DNA of 44,831 nucleotides from Rodentibacter trehalosifermentans. GTDB taxonomy: Bacteria; Pseudomonadota; Gammaproteobacteria; Enterobacterales; Pasteurellaceae. Of this stretch, positions 1-6,958 are shown piece by piece. How positions within the stretch are numbered: position 1 is the stretch's first letter; the number at the start of each line of letters is the position of its first letter. The notes beneath the pieces are model-generated. The model ran no database searches and was not told the origin of the DNA. It saw nothing but the letters and a program-made list of their open reading frames with translations. Where the stretch lies: assembly GCF_002000545.1 (NCBI RefSeq), contig NZ_MLHL01000026.1, forward strand, positions 1 to 44,831. The letters run 5' to 3'. Both the position numbers and the translations under genes were made by a program.

Positions 1-102
1 TTTTTCTTACAATCCGAACCACAATCAAAATAAACAAATGGTGAACGTTGATGGAGATTGCTGAATATAGATGAACACTTTATTTTTTAAGAGGAAAACA
101 AC
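1..102 (+). promoter_or_regulatory. Leader region of the satellite capsid gene
   Basis: No coding sequence is seen here. A GAGG ribosome-binding site (91-94) precedes the capsid start at 103. Positions 39-53 (TGGTGAACGTTGATG) recur inverted at 6426-6440, and a related TGAAC motif follows near 73. These could be regulator or recombinase sites. No clear -35/-10 pair could be chosen. Confidence 0.35.
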
Positions 103-1101
103 ATGACAACCACACTAAGACAATATGCCAGCCAATTGGCGGCAAAATATCAAGGTAAATTGGCTGAAAAAGAAGACGTTTTATTATCCATTTCACTCAA
201 TGATAAAGCGCAGCAAGAGTTGATGAAAGATTTTAAAACCCGTTCCGATTTTCTCAACTCGATTAATTGGATGACGGTGAGAGATCAAAAAGGTAAAAAA
301 ATCTTTGGGGCATTAAACGGCACGACAACGGGGCGTAAATATGACGGGCGTAATCGTTCCATTGTGGAATATGGTGACACCTATCAAACGCAAGAGATCG
401 ACAGCGGCGTGCAAATTGATTGGCGTTTAATTGATGAACTTGAAGTGATTCAAGATAATTTTGCGGAAAATTTCACACGCTTGACCGAAACCCAATTTAT
501 TTTAGATATGTTGCAAATAGGCTGGCACGGTGAAAGCGAAGCAACAAACACGCAAGCGGAAGATTTATCGGATGTGGTGAAAGGTTGGATCGCCCAACTG
601 AAAGAACAAAACCCGGCAAATATCATCACCGATGGAAAAAGTGCGGGCAAAATCACGTTATTTTCTGAACAAGCCGACTATAAAAATTTAGATGAATTGG
701 CGATCGCACTGCGCAATAAATTACCGGCGCAATATCAAGAACGCAATGACCTTGTTTTCTTTGTTGGGGCGGATTTAGTAGCAAAAGCGAATGCTAATAT
801 TCAGGGCGCATTTAATTCTTCAGAAAACGGCGGAATTAATAATCTTTATTTATCAAATTATTTTGGCGGTATGCCGGCGATTATTCCTCCTCAATTCCCT
901 CGAAAATGCGCCGTGATTACTACGTTAAAAAATCTAAGCATTTATACACAAAAAGGCAGTTATCACCGCTCAATTTATAATGATGAAAACACGGGAGATT
1001 ATATCAGCGCTTATTTAAGACAAGAATGTTATATCGTGGAAAATCTTAATTTAATAGCGGCGATTGAGCATAAAAACGTGATATTTGAAAATAAAGAATA
1101 A
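103..1101 (+). CDS. P2 gpN-family phage major capsid protein
   Basis: Predicted major head protein of the P2 gpN family (332 residues; P2 gpN is about 357). Recalled gpN patterns match in order: an N-terminal helix-rich segment, a DVxxGWLxxxxxxxPA-like stretch near residues 155-170 (here VVKGWIAQLKEQNPANII), FVGADLVA near 220, LKNLSIYTQKGSYHR near 278, and a YIVENLNLIAAIE tail matching the gpN C-terminus. The start has a GAGG site 9 bases upstream. It is followed by a regulator gene, not by the terminase and head-completion genes (gpM, gpL) that follow gpN in P2. It therefore looks like a capsid gene carried alone by a satellite, although genes left of the window are unknown. Family assignment is firm; the role in helper-phage remodelling is inference. 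Confidence 0.85.
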   Translation: MTTTLRQYASQLAAKYQGKLAEKEDVLLSISLNDKAQQELMKDFKTRSDFLNSINWMTVRDQKGKKIFGALNGTTTGRKYDGRNRSIVEYGDTYQTQEIDSGVQIDWRLIDELEVIQDNFAENFTRLTETQFILDMLQIGWHGESEATNTQAEDLSDVVKGWIAQLKEQNPANIITDGKSAGKITLFSEQADYKNLDELAIALRNKLPAQYQERNDLVFFVGADLVAKANANIQGAFNSSENGGINNLYLSNYFGGMPAIIPPQFPRKCAVITTLKNLSIYTQKGSYHRSIYNDENTGDYISAYLRQECYIVENLNLIAAIEHKNVIFENKE

Positions 1102-1120
1102 CATTATTTTAATTTAATCA

Positions 1121-1142
1121 AAGTGCGGTCAATTCCGCACTT
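1121..1142 (+). terminator. Inverted uptake-signal pair after the capsid gene
   Basis: AAGTGCGG (1121-1128) and CCGCACTT (1135-1142) form a perfect 8-bp stem with a 6-base loop, 20 bases after the capsid stop. Both arms are Haemophilus-type uptake-signal cores. No long T run follows, so it would be a weak terminator. Confidence 0.5.
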
Positions 1143-1159
1143 AAATAAAAGGAAAGAAT

Positions 1160-1375
1160 ATGACATTAAAAGCCTTATTAACCATTCAAGAATTAGAAGA
1201 AATGGGGATCGCCAAACGCACAAAAATTTATTATTTAATGAAGCGGGGCGATTTTCCTAAACCGCTTAAATATGACAGGACCAACCGATGGGCGCGTGAA
1301 GATGTGCAAGCGTGGTTAGATAAACAAAACCCCAACCATACAAAAGGCGGCGAAGATGGCAGGCTTACGGCTTGA
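1160..1375 (+). CDS. AlpA-family HTH transcriptional regulator
   Basis: A 71-residue AlpA/excisionase-like DNA-binding protein. The usual AlpA order is visible: LLTIQELEEMGI, then TKIYYLMKRGDFPKPLK (recognition helix and wing, with the typical FPKPxK motif), then NRWAREDVQAWLDK at the end. AlpA proteins of P4-like elements and phage-inducible islands regulate integrase or excision genes or switch the island on. An AAAGGAAAG ribosome-binding site lies just upstream. The 3' end overlaps the zinc-finger gene by 20 bases, suggesting translational coupling. The family call is firm; the specific target is unknown. Confidence 0.85.
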   Translation: MTLKALLTIQELEEMGIAKRTKIYYLMKRGDFPKPLKYDRTNRWAREDVQAWLDKQNPNHTKGGEDGRLTA

Positions 1376-1586
1376 TTGCCCCGAATGTGGCAAAGCGTTG
1401 AAAATCCGGAGTTCCACACGCCCTAGCGCAGTTGTAACGGTTGCTCACGTTTATTGCGAATCATGCGAATTGAAAGGGATTGTTCGCGCCGGATTTGAAC
1501 AAGGGCAATTTGCGCAATTTTCGCCCGTAACTCAAACGCACCGATGGGCGCAAGATAACAAAGCGGAAACCTCAAACAAAAAATAA
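1356..1586 (+). CDS. Ogr/Delta-like zinc-finger activator
   Basis: A 76-residue small zinc-finger protein resembling the Ogr/Delta family. Cysteines fall at residues 8, 11, 34 and 37 (CPEC and CESC), the C-X2-C...C-X2-C pattern of that family. P2 Ogr and P4 Delta activate late promoters of P2-type phages, so a satellite version could switch on helper or satellite structural genes. It overlaps the AlpA-like gene and sits next to a gpN-type capsid gene, which fits. Sequence between the cysteine pairs is not strongly diagnostic by eye, so another small zinc-ribbon protein is possible. Confidence 0.65.
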   Translation: MAGLRLDCPECGKALKIRSSTRPSAVVTVAHVYCESCELKGIVRAGFEQGQFAQFSPVTQTHRWAQDNKAETSNKK

Positions 1587-1610
1587 GGGCTTACCCCGAA
1601 AGATAAGCCC
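1587..1610 (+). terminator. Hairpin after the Ogr/Delta-like gene
   Basis: GGGCTTA (1587-1593) pairs with TAAGCCC (1604-1610) directly after the stop codon. No T run follows, so it may be a weak terminator or RNA-processing hairpin. Confidence 0.4.
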
Positions 1611-1645
1611 GTTCCCTATAACGACAATTTAAAGCGAATAATTCA

Positions 1646-2233
1646 ATGAACTATTTAAACGACAATCTACCGTTTAATACGGTGGCGTGCAACCTTTTCA
1701 TGCCTAAAAACAGAAAATTTTTACAAAGCGGCTTGACAGTTAAAACGAAATTAAACTATATTAAATCCGCTTTAGCAAAATCTGAAGCCGGCCGTGACAA
1801 GCTGAAAATATACAAGGCGAACAACAGCGCGCCAATTTGCGCTTTTTTTGTTCGTAGCGCTCGCGCACCTCTCCAAAATAATCTATCTTCTGATAGACTA
1901 TTCTCAATGGTAGCGCGTAATGGGCAACCGCTTGCGGTTGGCTGCTTTCCTTGTATGGCAGTTTGTCACCCCGTTACGCGTTACCGCCAAAACGTGACAA
2001 TTTTAGCGGTAACTCTTGAAAATGAATACAAGGAAACCGCAGAAATGATCTACAAATTTCTATGCGTGAATCGCACGCACCCGCACTTTAATTTGTGCGT
2101 TCAAACTATTCAAGCCAACAACGAAACCAACGCGCGCCTAAGCCTTAGCGCCGATTTTCAATGCCTTTCACTTATCGCCAAAATCAACCCGAAATTTGAC
2201 CGCACTTTTGTGCAAGGAGGGATTTATGCCTAA
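1646..2233 (+). CDS. Ash/Icd-like satellite protein
   Basis: A 195-residue protein with the hallmark of phage Ash or host cell-division-inhibitor (Icd)-like proteins: FFVRSARAPLQNN, then SMVARNGQPLAVGCF near residues 87-101, then a TRYRQNV-like stretch and a hydrophobic YKFLCVNR segment. Such genes are common beside P4-like primase/helicase genes, where one homologue blocks host cell division. Their exact role here is unknown. No good ribosome-binding site precedes the ATG at 1646, and the first 50 residues are weakly conserved to my eye, so the true start may be internal. The end overlaps the next gene by 8 bases. Confidence 0.6.
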   Translation: MNYLNDNLPFNTVACNLFMPKNRKFLQSGLTVKTKLNYIKSALAKSEAGRDKLKIYKANNSAPICAFFVRSARAPLQNNLSSDRLFSMVARNGQPLAVGCFPCMAVCHPVTRYRQNVTILAVTLENEYKETAEMIYKFLCVNRTHPHFNLCVQTIQANNETNARLSLSADFQCLSLIAKINPKFDRTFVQGGIYA

Positions 2234-2477
2234 TCTTTCCCTTTCTTTTCTTGATGAAATCCAAATGGAAGTTTCACGCCTTGAAACCCTAGGCACGTGC
2301 TTGGATATGGCTGGAGCTACCGATTATTTGAAAGAGGTAAACGAATTGCGCGGCTTTATGTTGAATATTGCACACTTTCAACAGTTACAGATCGACCGAA
2401 TTCAAGGGAAATTAGACCAATGTTTTCCCAAACCCCAACCTACTTTATCGAAAGGAGCGAGCCATGATAACGCATAG
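2226..2477 (+). CDS. Small satellite protein of unknown function
   Basis: An 83-residue protein starting at ATG 2226, chosen because GGAGG lies at 2215-2219; a longer in-frame reading from 2196 lacks such a site. It is largely helical and soluble-looking (FLDEIQMEVSRLETLG...YLKEVNELRGFML) with no membrane segment and no motif I recognise. It overlaps the Ash/Icd-like gene by 8 bases and the next small gene by 14, so it is part of a tightly coupled operon leading to the primase/helicase. Confidence 0.6.
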   Translation: MPNLSLSFLDEIQMEVSRLETLGTCLDMAGATDYLKEVNELRGFMLNIAHFQQLQIDRIQGKLDQCFPKPQPTLSKGASHDNA

Positions 2478-2652
2478 AATTACTTTACCAAATGGCACGC
2501 TGATTGAAATTTTTAGCGATGAAGAGGGGATCGCCCTGTGGCAGAAAGCCGAACGATTAGTACAACAAGCGCAATTTATCAAAGCCAAAGCACAACGCCG
2601 CAAGAAAAAACAGCGCACCCAACAAAAACAAGCAAGACGGCAACAACGCTAG
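2464..2652 (+). CDS. Small basic satellite protein
   Basis: A 62-residue protein with an AAAGGAG ribosome-binding site. The N-terminal half (MITHRITLPNGTLIEIFSDEEG) looks like a small beta-rich unit. The C-terminal third is extremely basic (AKAQRRKKKQRTQQKQARR), suggesting nucleic-acid binding. No family is recognised. It sits between two operon genes with overlap on the left and 8 bases of space on the right. Confidence 0.5.
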   Translation: MITHRITLPNGTLIEIFSDEEGIALWQKAERLVQQAQFIKAKAQRRKKKQRTQQKQARRQQR

Positions 2653-2660
2653 GGGGAAAT

Positions 2661-2939
2661 ATGGAAAATCAACCGACTATGGCCGAATTTTTATTAAAGG
2701 AATTGGAAAGCCTGAAAGCCCGTGTGCAACGCATTGAAACGCAACAAATCAACGCCGATAAAATATGGACACCGCACGACATTGCCGATTATGCTGGTTG
2801 TTCTTATGGTTATGTGATTCAAACCTTAATTAAATTGCCGGGCTTTCCGGCAACCTTAGGCGACCCACGCCCACGCAGCCCGAAAAAATACCGCGCCGGC
2901 GATGTGATTGCGTTTTTTAAGAATAGAAATCAAGGTTAG
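2661..2939 (+). CDS. Helix-turn-helix DNA-binding protein
   Basis: A 92-residue protein starting at ATG 2661, chosen over a longer reading from 2538 because AGGGGG sits 5 bases before it. Residues 8-30 form a short coiled coil (LLKELESLKARVQRIETQ). The C-terminal half (WTPHDIADYAGCSYGYVIQTL...KKYRAGDVIAFF) has the layout of a small winged HTH of the HTH_17/AlpA type. It lies 8 bases before the primase/helicase gene with the same kind of GGGGGAA site, so the two are co-translated. It may be a replication cofactor or a repressor; the sequence does not decide. Confidence 0.65.
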   Translation: MENQPTMAEFLLKELESLKARVQRIETQQINADKIWTPHDIADYAGCSYGYVIQTLIKLPGFPATLGDPRPRSPKKYRAGDVIAFFKNRNQG

Positions 2940-2947
2940 GGGGAATT

Positions 2948-5158
2948 ATGGCATATAAAAAACAACCGCCAAAAGTACCGCACTTTGACGAACAAGGGCG
3001 CGTAGCCTATGAGCATATTTTTGCTTTGATTGGTGATAAAGCGTGGAAGGCTTGGGGATTTGGGAACGAGAAAGGAAACGGGCTAGAATGGGGCTTATTG
3101 CGTGATAAATTAGGTTTAGGCAATGATTATAAGCCGATCATTTTAGACGCTGAAAAACTGGCAAATGCGGTCAATTATCAGATTTTAAAAGAAGATGTTC
3201 ACGCCGTGACATTTTGCCGTTTTGGTGAAGTCAGCCAAGCACAAGAAACCGCCCTACTTTTGGCCATTGCCAAACATTCAAAGGCTGAAAAAGTCTTTTT
3301 TGCCGATAACTTGGGCGAAAACAAGCAGGATTTAAGCGCCTATGTTTTACGCCTAAGAGAAGATGAAGAGGCACGCAATACGGCTGAAATCATGATAGAA
3401 ACGGAAGAACAAGGCAATGCCCCACGCAAAACGCCTTATGTTGAATATCGAGAAAATGGCAAGATTAAAGGGTTACATTATATAACGCCTAAAGTGGATA
3501 GAGACACCGGCGAGATCATTCAAGAAAAAGAAACGTGGATTTGCGACAATTTAGCGTTAGTGGGCGAAGGAAAAACCGCAAGCGGTGAATATTATTATTT
3601 GTTCCAATGGCAAAACCGAGACGAAAACACCCCTAGAACGGTTGCGATTGCCCGTGAGGATTTTGGCACGGATTCCGGCTGGAAGGTGTTGAAGGCGCAA
3701 GGCTTGAAGATGACACAGGGATCGGGCTTAACTCAAAAGCTCACCGAGCATTTTCACTTTAACGGCAACCATTCGACCCAATGGACGATCACCAACGTTA
3801 CAGGTTGGCTAAATGGGGCGTATTTATTACCAAATGGGGAAATCATTGGCACACCTAAAAAGCCAATTTATTTCACCGATAAAAGCGGCTCAAGTTTGGG
3901 TTATATAACAAGTGGTACACTTGCCGATTGGCAACGGGAGATCGCCCAAAATGTAAAAGGCAATGTTTCGATGATGTTGGGCGTGGCGGTTGCACTTGCA
4001 GCCCCTATGCTTTCGCTTTTGGGGCGTGAATCCTTTGGTGTTCACCTTTTCGCCGAAAGTTCAAAAGGGAAAAGCACCACATTAAACATAGCCAACAGCA
4101 TTTACGGCAATCCCGACAAAATCAAACTAAGCTGGAGTACCACGGCAACGGGCGTTAAAAACGAAGCCGCCGCACGCAATGACGGCTTTATTACTCTTGA
4201 CGAAATCGGGCAAGCCAAAGATGGGAAAAACCTTGAAAATATCGCTTATGATTTGTTCAATGAGACGGACAAAATACGCGGCGAGAAAGAGGGCGGAAAC
4301 CGCCAAATAAAACGCTGGAAAGTAACCGCACTTTCAACGGGTGAAAAGGATTTAGAAACCCAATTAAGACTACAAGGGGCAAAAGTCCACGCAGGGCAAT
4401 TAGTGCGGCTTTTGAATGTTCCGTTAGAAGAAGCCCGCAATTTGCACCATTTCCCGAATAATAAAGCCCACGCCGACCACCTGAACGAAAAAGTGCAAGA
4501 ATGCTTTGGCGTGATTGGGCGTGAATGGATCGCTTTCCTTGCCAATAATGCGGACAGCATAAAAACCACCTATAAAGCAATCCGGCAAAAATGGTTAGAT
4601 TTATCTAGCAATATGAGCGGGCAAGTTCAACGGGTAGCCGGTGATCGTTTTGCCGTGCTGGAAACAGCGTTATATTTAGCCAAAGATTTAACCCAATGGA
4701 CGGAAGAAGAAAGCGCACAAGCCATTTTGAAAAACTTTCTCAACTGGAAAGAGGAATTTGGCGAAAACAGCCGAGAAGAAACCAGCATTATTGATAGCGT
4801 GGTGAATTGGCTTTTAGTCAATGAATCTTGTTTTATTGAGTATCCACACGACCCAAACGCAAGAACACCGCAGAAAATAGCCGGCGTGAGAGTGTTATCG
4901 GATAATGTGAAAGAATCTAAATTTACAGAGCATTATTTTGTAATCCCTTCCGTTTTTTATGAGGCGATGAGTATTTACCCCAAAAATATGCTAAAAAGCG
5001 TGCTATTCAATGCCGGCATATTGAAAAGACCACAAACAGAAGAGACTGGCTATGAATTTATGTTCAAAGTACCTAAAAAAATGATGGGAAAACAATTTAG
5101 GGCATTCAAAATCATGCCGTTTTCAGATGAGCCGGAAACCGAAGAAGAAAACGGCTAA
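2948..5158 (+). CDS. DUF927-type primase/helicase of the satellite
   Basis: A 736-residue replication protein. Residues about 280-560 form a DUF927-type P-loop domain: NVTGWLNGAYLLPNGE near 280, Walker A AESSKGKST near 369-377, Walker B FITLDEIG near 413-420, and an ALSTGEK sensor-like motif near 463. The first 140 residues (HAVTFCRFGEVSQAQETALLLAIAK region) could be a degenerate Toprim-like fold, but the catalytic acids of a primase are not obvious. Proteins of this class replicate P4-like satellites, opening their own origin; the repeat-rich block just downstream would be its natural target. A strong terminator follows. The helicase call is firm; primase activity is uncertain. Confidence 0.8.
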   Translation: MAYKKQPPKVPHFDEQGRVAYEHIFALIGDKAWKAWGFGNEKGNGLEWGLLRDKLGLGNDYKPIILDAEKLANAVNYQILKEDVHAVTFCRFGEVSQAQETALLLAIAKHSKAEKVFFADNLGENKQDLSAYVLRLREDEEARNTAEIMIETEEQGNAPRKTPYVEYRENGKIKGLHYITPKVDRDTGEIIQEKETWICDNLALVGEGKTASGEYYYLFQWQNRDENTPRTVAIAREDFGTDSGWKVLKAQGLKMTQGSGLTQKLTEHFHFNGNHSTQWTITNVTGWLNGAYLLPNGEIIGTPKKPIYFTDKSGSSLGYITSGTLADWQREIAQNVKGNVSMMLGVAVALAAPMLSLLGRESFGVHLFAESSKGKSTTLNIANSIYGNPDKIKLSWSTTATGVKNEAAARNDGFITLDEIGQAKDGKNLENIAYDLFNETDKIRGEKEGGNRQIKRWKVTALSTGEKDLETQLRLQGAKVHAGQLVRLLNVPLEEARNLHHFPNNKAHADHLNEKVQECFGVIGREWIAFLANNADSIKTTYKAIRQKWLDLSSNMSGQVQRVAGDRFAVLETALYLAKDLTQWTEEESAQAILKNFLNWKEEFGENSREETSIIDSVVNWLLVNESCFIEYPHDPNARTPQKIAGVRVLSDNVKESKFTEHYFVIPSVFYEAMSIYPKNMLKSVLFNAGILKRPQTEETGYEFMFKVPKKMMGKQFRAFKIMPFSDEPETEEENG

Positions 5159-5169
5159 ATAACCAAAAG

Positions 5170-5195
5170 AGCAAGGCGCACACCTTGCTTTTTTT
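5170..5195 (+). terminator. Rho-independent terminator of the satellite operon
   Basis: AGCAAGG (5170-5176) pairs with CCTTGCT (5183-5189) around a 6-base loop and is followed by seven Ts, 11 bases after the primase/helicase stop. Confidence 0.85.
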
Positions 5196-5234
5196 ATGCA
5201 CTGAAAAAGATTTTTGTAGGTTAAATTGATTTTT

Positions 5235-5497
5235 TATAGGAAAAATAGGAATAAATGATAATAAATTTTTATAAATCAATATATTATAAAAATAAACTGT
5301 TCCTATTTTATTGCTTTTTGTTCCTATTTTTGCCCTTTTCATTCCTATTTTGAAAAAATGGCTTTTTTCCGTTCCTAAAAAATTCCTATTATGCTCCTAT
5401 TTTGAAAACTAAAAATAGGAACACTTTTTAGCACTTAAGTATTTGATAAATAAAATAAAAAAATTTTCGTTCCTAAAATTCCTGTGTTTCCTATGAA
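5235..5497. repeat. Iterated TTCCTATTTT motif, probable replication origin
   Basis: Within this very AT-rich block the motif TTCCTATTTT occurs exactly at 5300, 5321 and 5342, and as near copies at 5383 (TTCCTATTAT), 5394 (CTCCTATTTT) and 5488 (TTCCTATGAA). Inverted copies (AAAATAGGAA) lie at 5242 and 5412, with another TATAGGAA at 5236. A shorter variant GTTCCTAAAA occurs at 5371 and 5470. The first three copies are 21 bases apart, two helical turns. This is how an iteron origin looks, and it directly follows the replication protein gene. The origin role is inferred. Confidence 0.65.
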
Positions 5498-5587
5498 AAA
5501 AACATACTCACAGAAAAAATTATTTTTATGATGGCCATAACCCAAAACGACAGAAAATATAAGCCCCTCCAATCGTTTTTATATCTA

Positions 5588-5624
5588 TTCAAGACTTTAA
5601 AAAAACTTTTTATAGTGCTATTAT
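5588..5624 (+). promoter_or_regulatory. Promoter/operator of the toxin-antitoxin pair
   Basis: TTCAAG (5588-5593) and TATAGT (5611-5616) are 17 bases apart, 40 bases before the antitoxin start. The -10 overlaps a short palindrome, ATAGTGCTAT (5612-5621), a plausible operator for antitoxin autoregulation. Confidence 0.5.
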
Positions 5625-5655
5625 TTGGATTGAAACTATTGGTAAGGAGCAAATC

Positions 5656-5910
5656 ATGGCAATACACCAAATTTTGACACAGCAAGCGGCAAGCATTACC
5701 GATTTAAAACGCGACCCGATGGGCATTGCACAGGCAAGCGAACAGGGCGCAGTCGCTATTTTGAACCGTAATCAACCGGCTTTTTATTGTGTTACCCCCG
5801 CACTTTTTGAGTATTTTCAAGAATTGGCAGAAGATGCGGAGTTAGGCAGAATTGCGCAAGAACGCATGAAAGACGGTGAATTTATCGCGGTGAATCTTGA
5901 TGACTTATAG
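5656..5910 (+). CDS. StbD/RelB-type antitoxin (Phd fold)
   Basis: An 84-residue antitoxin. It has the StbD/Phd pattern: SITDLKRDPMGIAQ near residues 14-27, then AVAILNRNQPAFYCVTP near 31-47 (ILNRNxPAFYCV is diagnostic), and an acidic C-terminal tail for toxin binding. GTAAGGAGC precedes the ATG. It overlaps the toxin gene by 11 bases, the usual antitoxin-first layout. It should neutralise the downstream RelE-fold nuclease and repress the pair. In this element it may stabilise the satellite against loss. Confidence 0.85.
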   Translation: MAIHQILTQQAASITDLKRDPMGIAQASEQGAVAILNRNQPAFYCVTPALFEYFQELAEDAELGRIAQERMKDGEFIAVNLDDL

Positions 5911-6193
5911 CCTAAAATTCCACGAAAAAGCCTTAAAAGAATGGCAGAAACTCGGCGAACCGGTAAAAAGCCAATTTAAGAAGAAATTGTACGAACGCTT
6001 AGAAAATCCGCACGTTCAAGCCGACAGATTAAGCGGATTTTCTACCGCACTTTATAAAATCAAACTACGCTCGGCGGGTTATCGCCTTGTTTATGAAGTG
6101 CGAGATAATGAGATCACCGTTTTTGTGCTATCCGTAGGCAAGCGAGACCGCCTACAAGCCTATGAAAATGCACGTAATAGACAACCTCAATAA
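5900..6193 (+). CDS. StbE/RelE-family toxin
   Basis: A 97-residue RelE/StbE mRNA interferase. Starting at ATG 5900 gives the typical MTYSLKFHEKALKEWQKLG opening; a TTG at 5897 is less likely. Family motifs follow: LYERLENPHV, then LYKIKLRSAGYRLVYEV near residues 50-66, and VLSVGKRDR near 78-86 with the basic residues used in RNA cleavage. RelE-type toxins cut mRNA in the ribosome when the antitoxin is lost. Length and active-site region look intact, so the toxin is probably functional. A hairpin terminator follows at 6217. Confidence 0.85.
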   Translation: MTYSLKFHEKALKEWQKLGEPVKSQFKKKLYERLENPHVQADRLSGFSTALYKIKLRSAGYRLVYEVRDNEITVFVLSVGKRDRLQAYENARNRQPQ

Positions 6194-6216
6194 ACTCTTT
6201 TTAAGAGCACATAAAT

Positions 6217-6240
6217 AAGGGCAAGAATATCGCCCTTTTT
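6217..6240 (+). terminator. Terminator after the toxin gene
   Basis: AAGGGC (6217-6222) pairs with GCCCTT (6232-6237), followed by a run of Ts. It closes the toxin-antitoxin operon. Confidence 0.65.
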
Positions 6241-6591
6241 CTTGCCTGATATTAAATGAGATTTAACGATATTACTTGATTATTACTTTTCTCTCATTTA
6301 GATTAAATTAGGATTTTAGATCCCTGTTTAGATCCCTCTAAACAAAAGCAATCAGAGAAAAACCCAGTAAAATCAAGGCTTGAGCGTTAAATGTTGTTGT
6401 TCCCTCTCACCGCCAGAATACAATTCATCAACGTTCACCAATGTTCGTTTCAGATAAAATTTATTGATATTTCAATGAGTTATTATTCATTAATGTTCAT
6501 TACTATTTATATCTGATTGCTTGTAACCGCAGTTTTTAGATTTCTATCTATTTTGCAAAGCTTTACCTGAATTTAAAAAGAGGTTTGCATC
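6241..6591. other. Right-end region of the satellite, candidate attR
   Basis: No gene is seen here. It holds an 11-bp direct repeat TTTAGATCCCT (6315-6325 and 6327-6337, period 12) and TCTCACCGCCA (6405-6415), which equals the acceptor end, discriminator G and CCA of serine tRNAs that begin GGTGAGA. The inverted partner of the left-end 15-mer follows at 6426-6440. A TTCATTA direct repeat lies at 6486-6492 and 6496-6502. Such short repeats beside a tRNA 3' fragment resemble an attachment region with arm sites. The integrase and the intact tRNA would be left of the window, so this is inference. Confidence 0.4.
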
Positions 6592-6645
6592 ATGGAAACC
6601 GGTTCAATAATTCTCATTGCCGGTTTATTAAAGAGGCGAAAATAA
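6592..6645 (+). CDS. Possible 17-residue hydrophobic peptide
   Basis: A short reading, METGSIILIAGLLKRRK, with an AAAGAGG ribosome-binding site 8 bases upstream. It has a small hydrophobic core and a basic tail, as in leader peptides or small membrane peptides. The same DNA forms a stem (AAACCGG 6596-6602 with CCGGTTT 6620-6626), so it may instead be a regulatory or terminator hairpin before tatA. No family is recognised. Confidence 0.2.
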   Translation: METGSIILIAGLLKRRK

Positions 6646-6724
6646 TTCGTTTGAGCTATTGTTCAATGCACTCAAAAAGAGTATATTCAGCCCAGATTTT
6701 TATTCTTAAGAAGAGGATTTTATT

Positions 6725-6955
6725 ATGTTTGGGTTATCTCCGGCACAAATGATTATCTTGTTAGTGGTGATTTTATTAGTTTTTGGTACGAAAAAATTAA
6801 GAAATGCAGGTGCGGATCTTGGTGCGGCGGTAAAAGGCTTTAAAAAAGCAATGCAAGATGATGATCCAAAAACTAAAGATGCGGAATTCAAATCAATTGA
6901 TAACAACGCCGAAACATCAAAAACTGAAACAATAAAAGAGAAAGAACAGGCATAA
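6725..6955 (+). CDS. tatA: Sec-independent translocase subunit TatA
   Basis: A 76-residue TatA. One N-terminal membrane helix ([19 protein letters not shown]) runs into the amphipathic helix with the conserved FGxxKL hinge, followed by [13 protein letters not shown] and a charged tail. TatA polymerises with TatBC to form the pore that exports folded proteins with twin-arginine signals. GAAGAGG precedes the ATG. tatB follows after 3 bases, so the genes are co-transcribed. Length and motifs are normal for Pasteurellaceae. Confidence 0.95.
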   Translation: MFGLSPAQMIILLVVILLVFGTKKLRNAGADLGAAVKGFKKAMQDDDPKTKDAEFKSIDNNAETSKTETIKEKEQA

Positions 6956-6958
6956 CCC

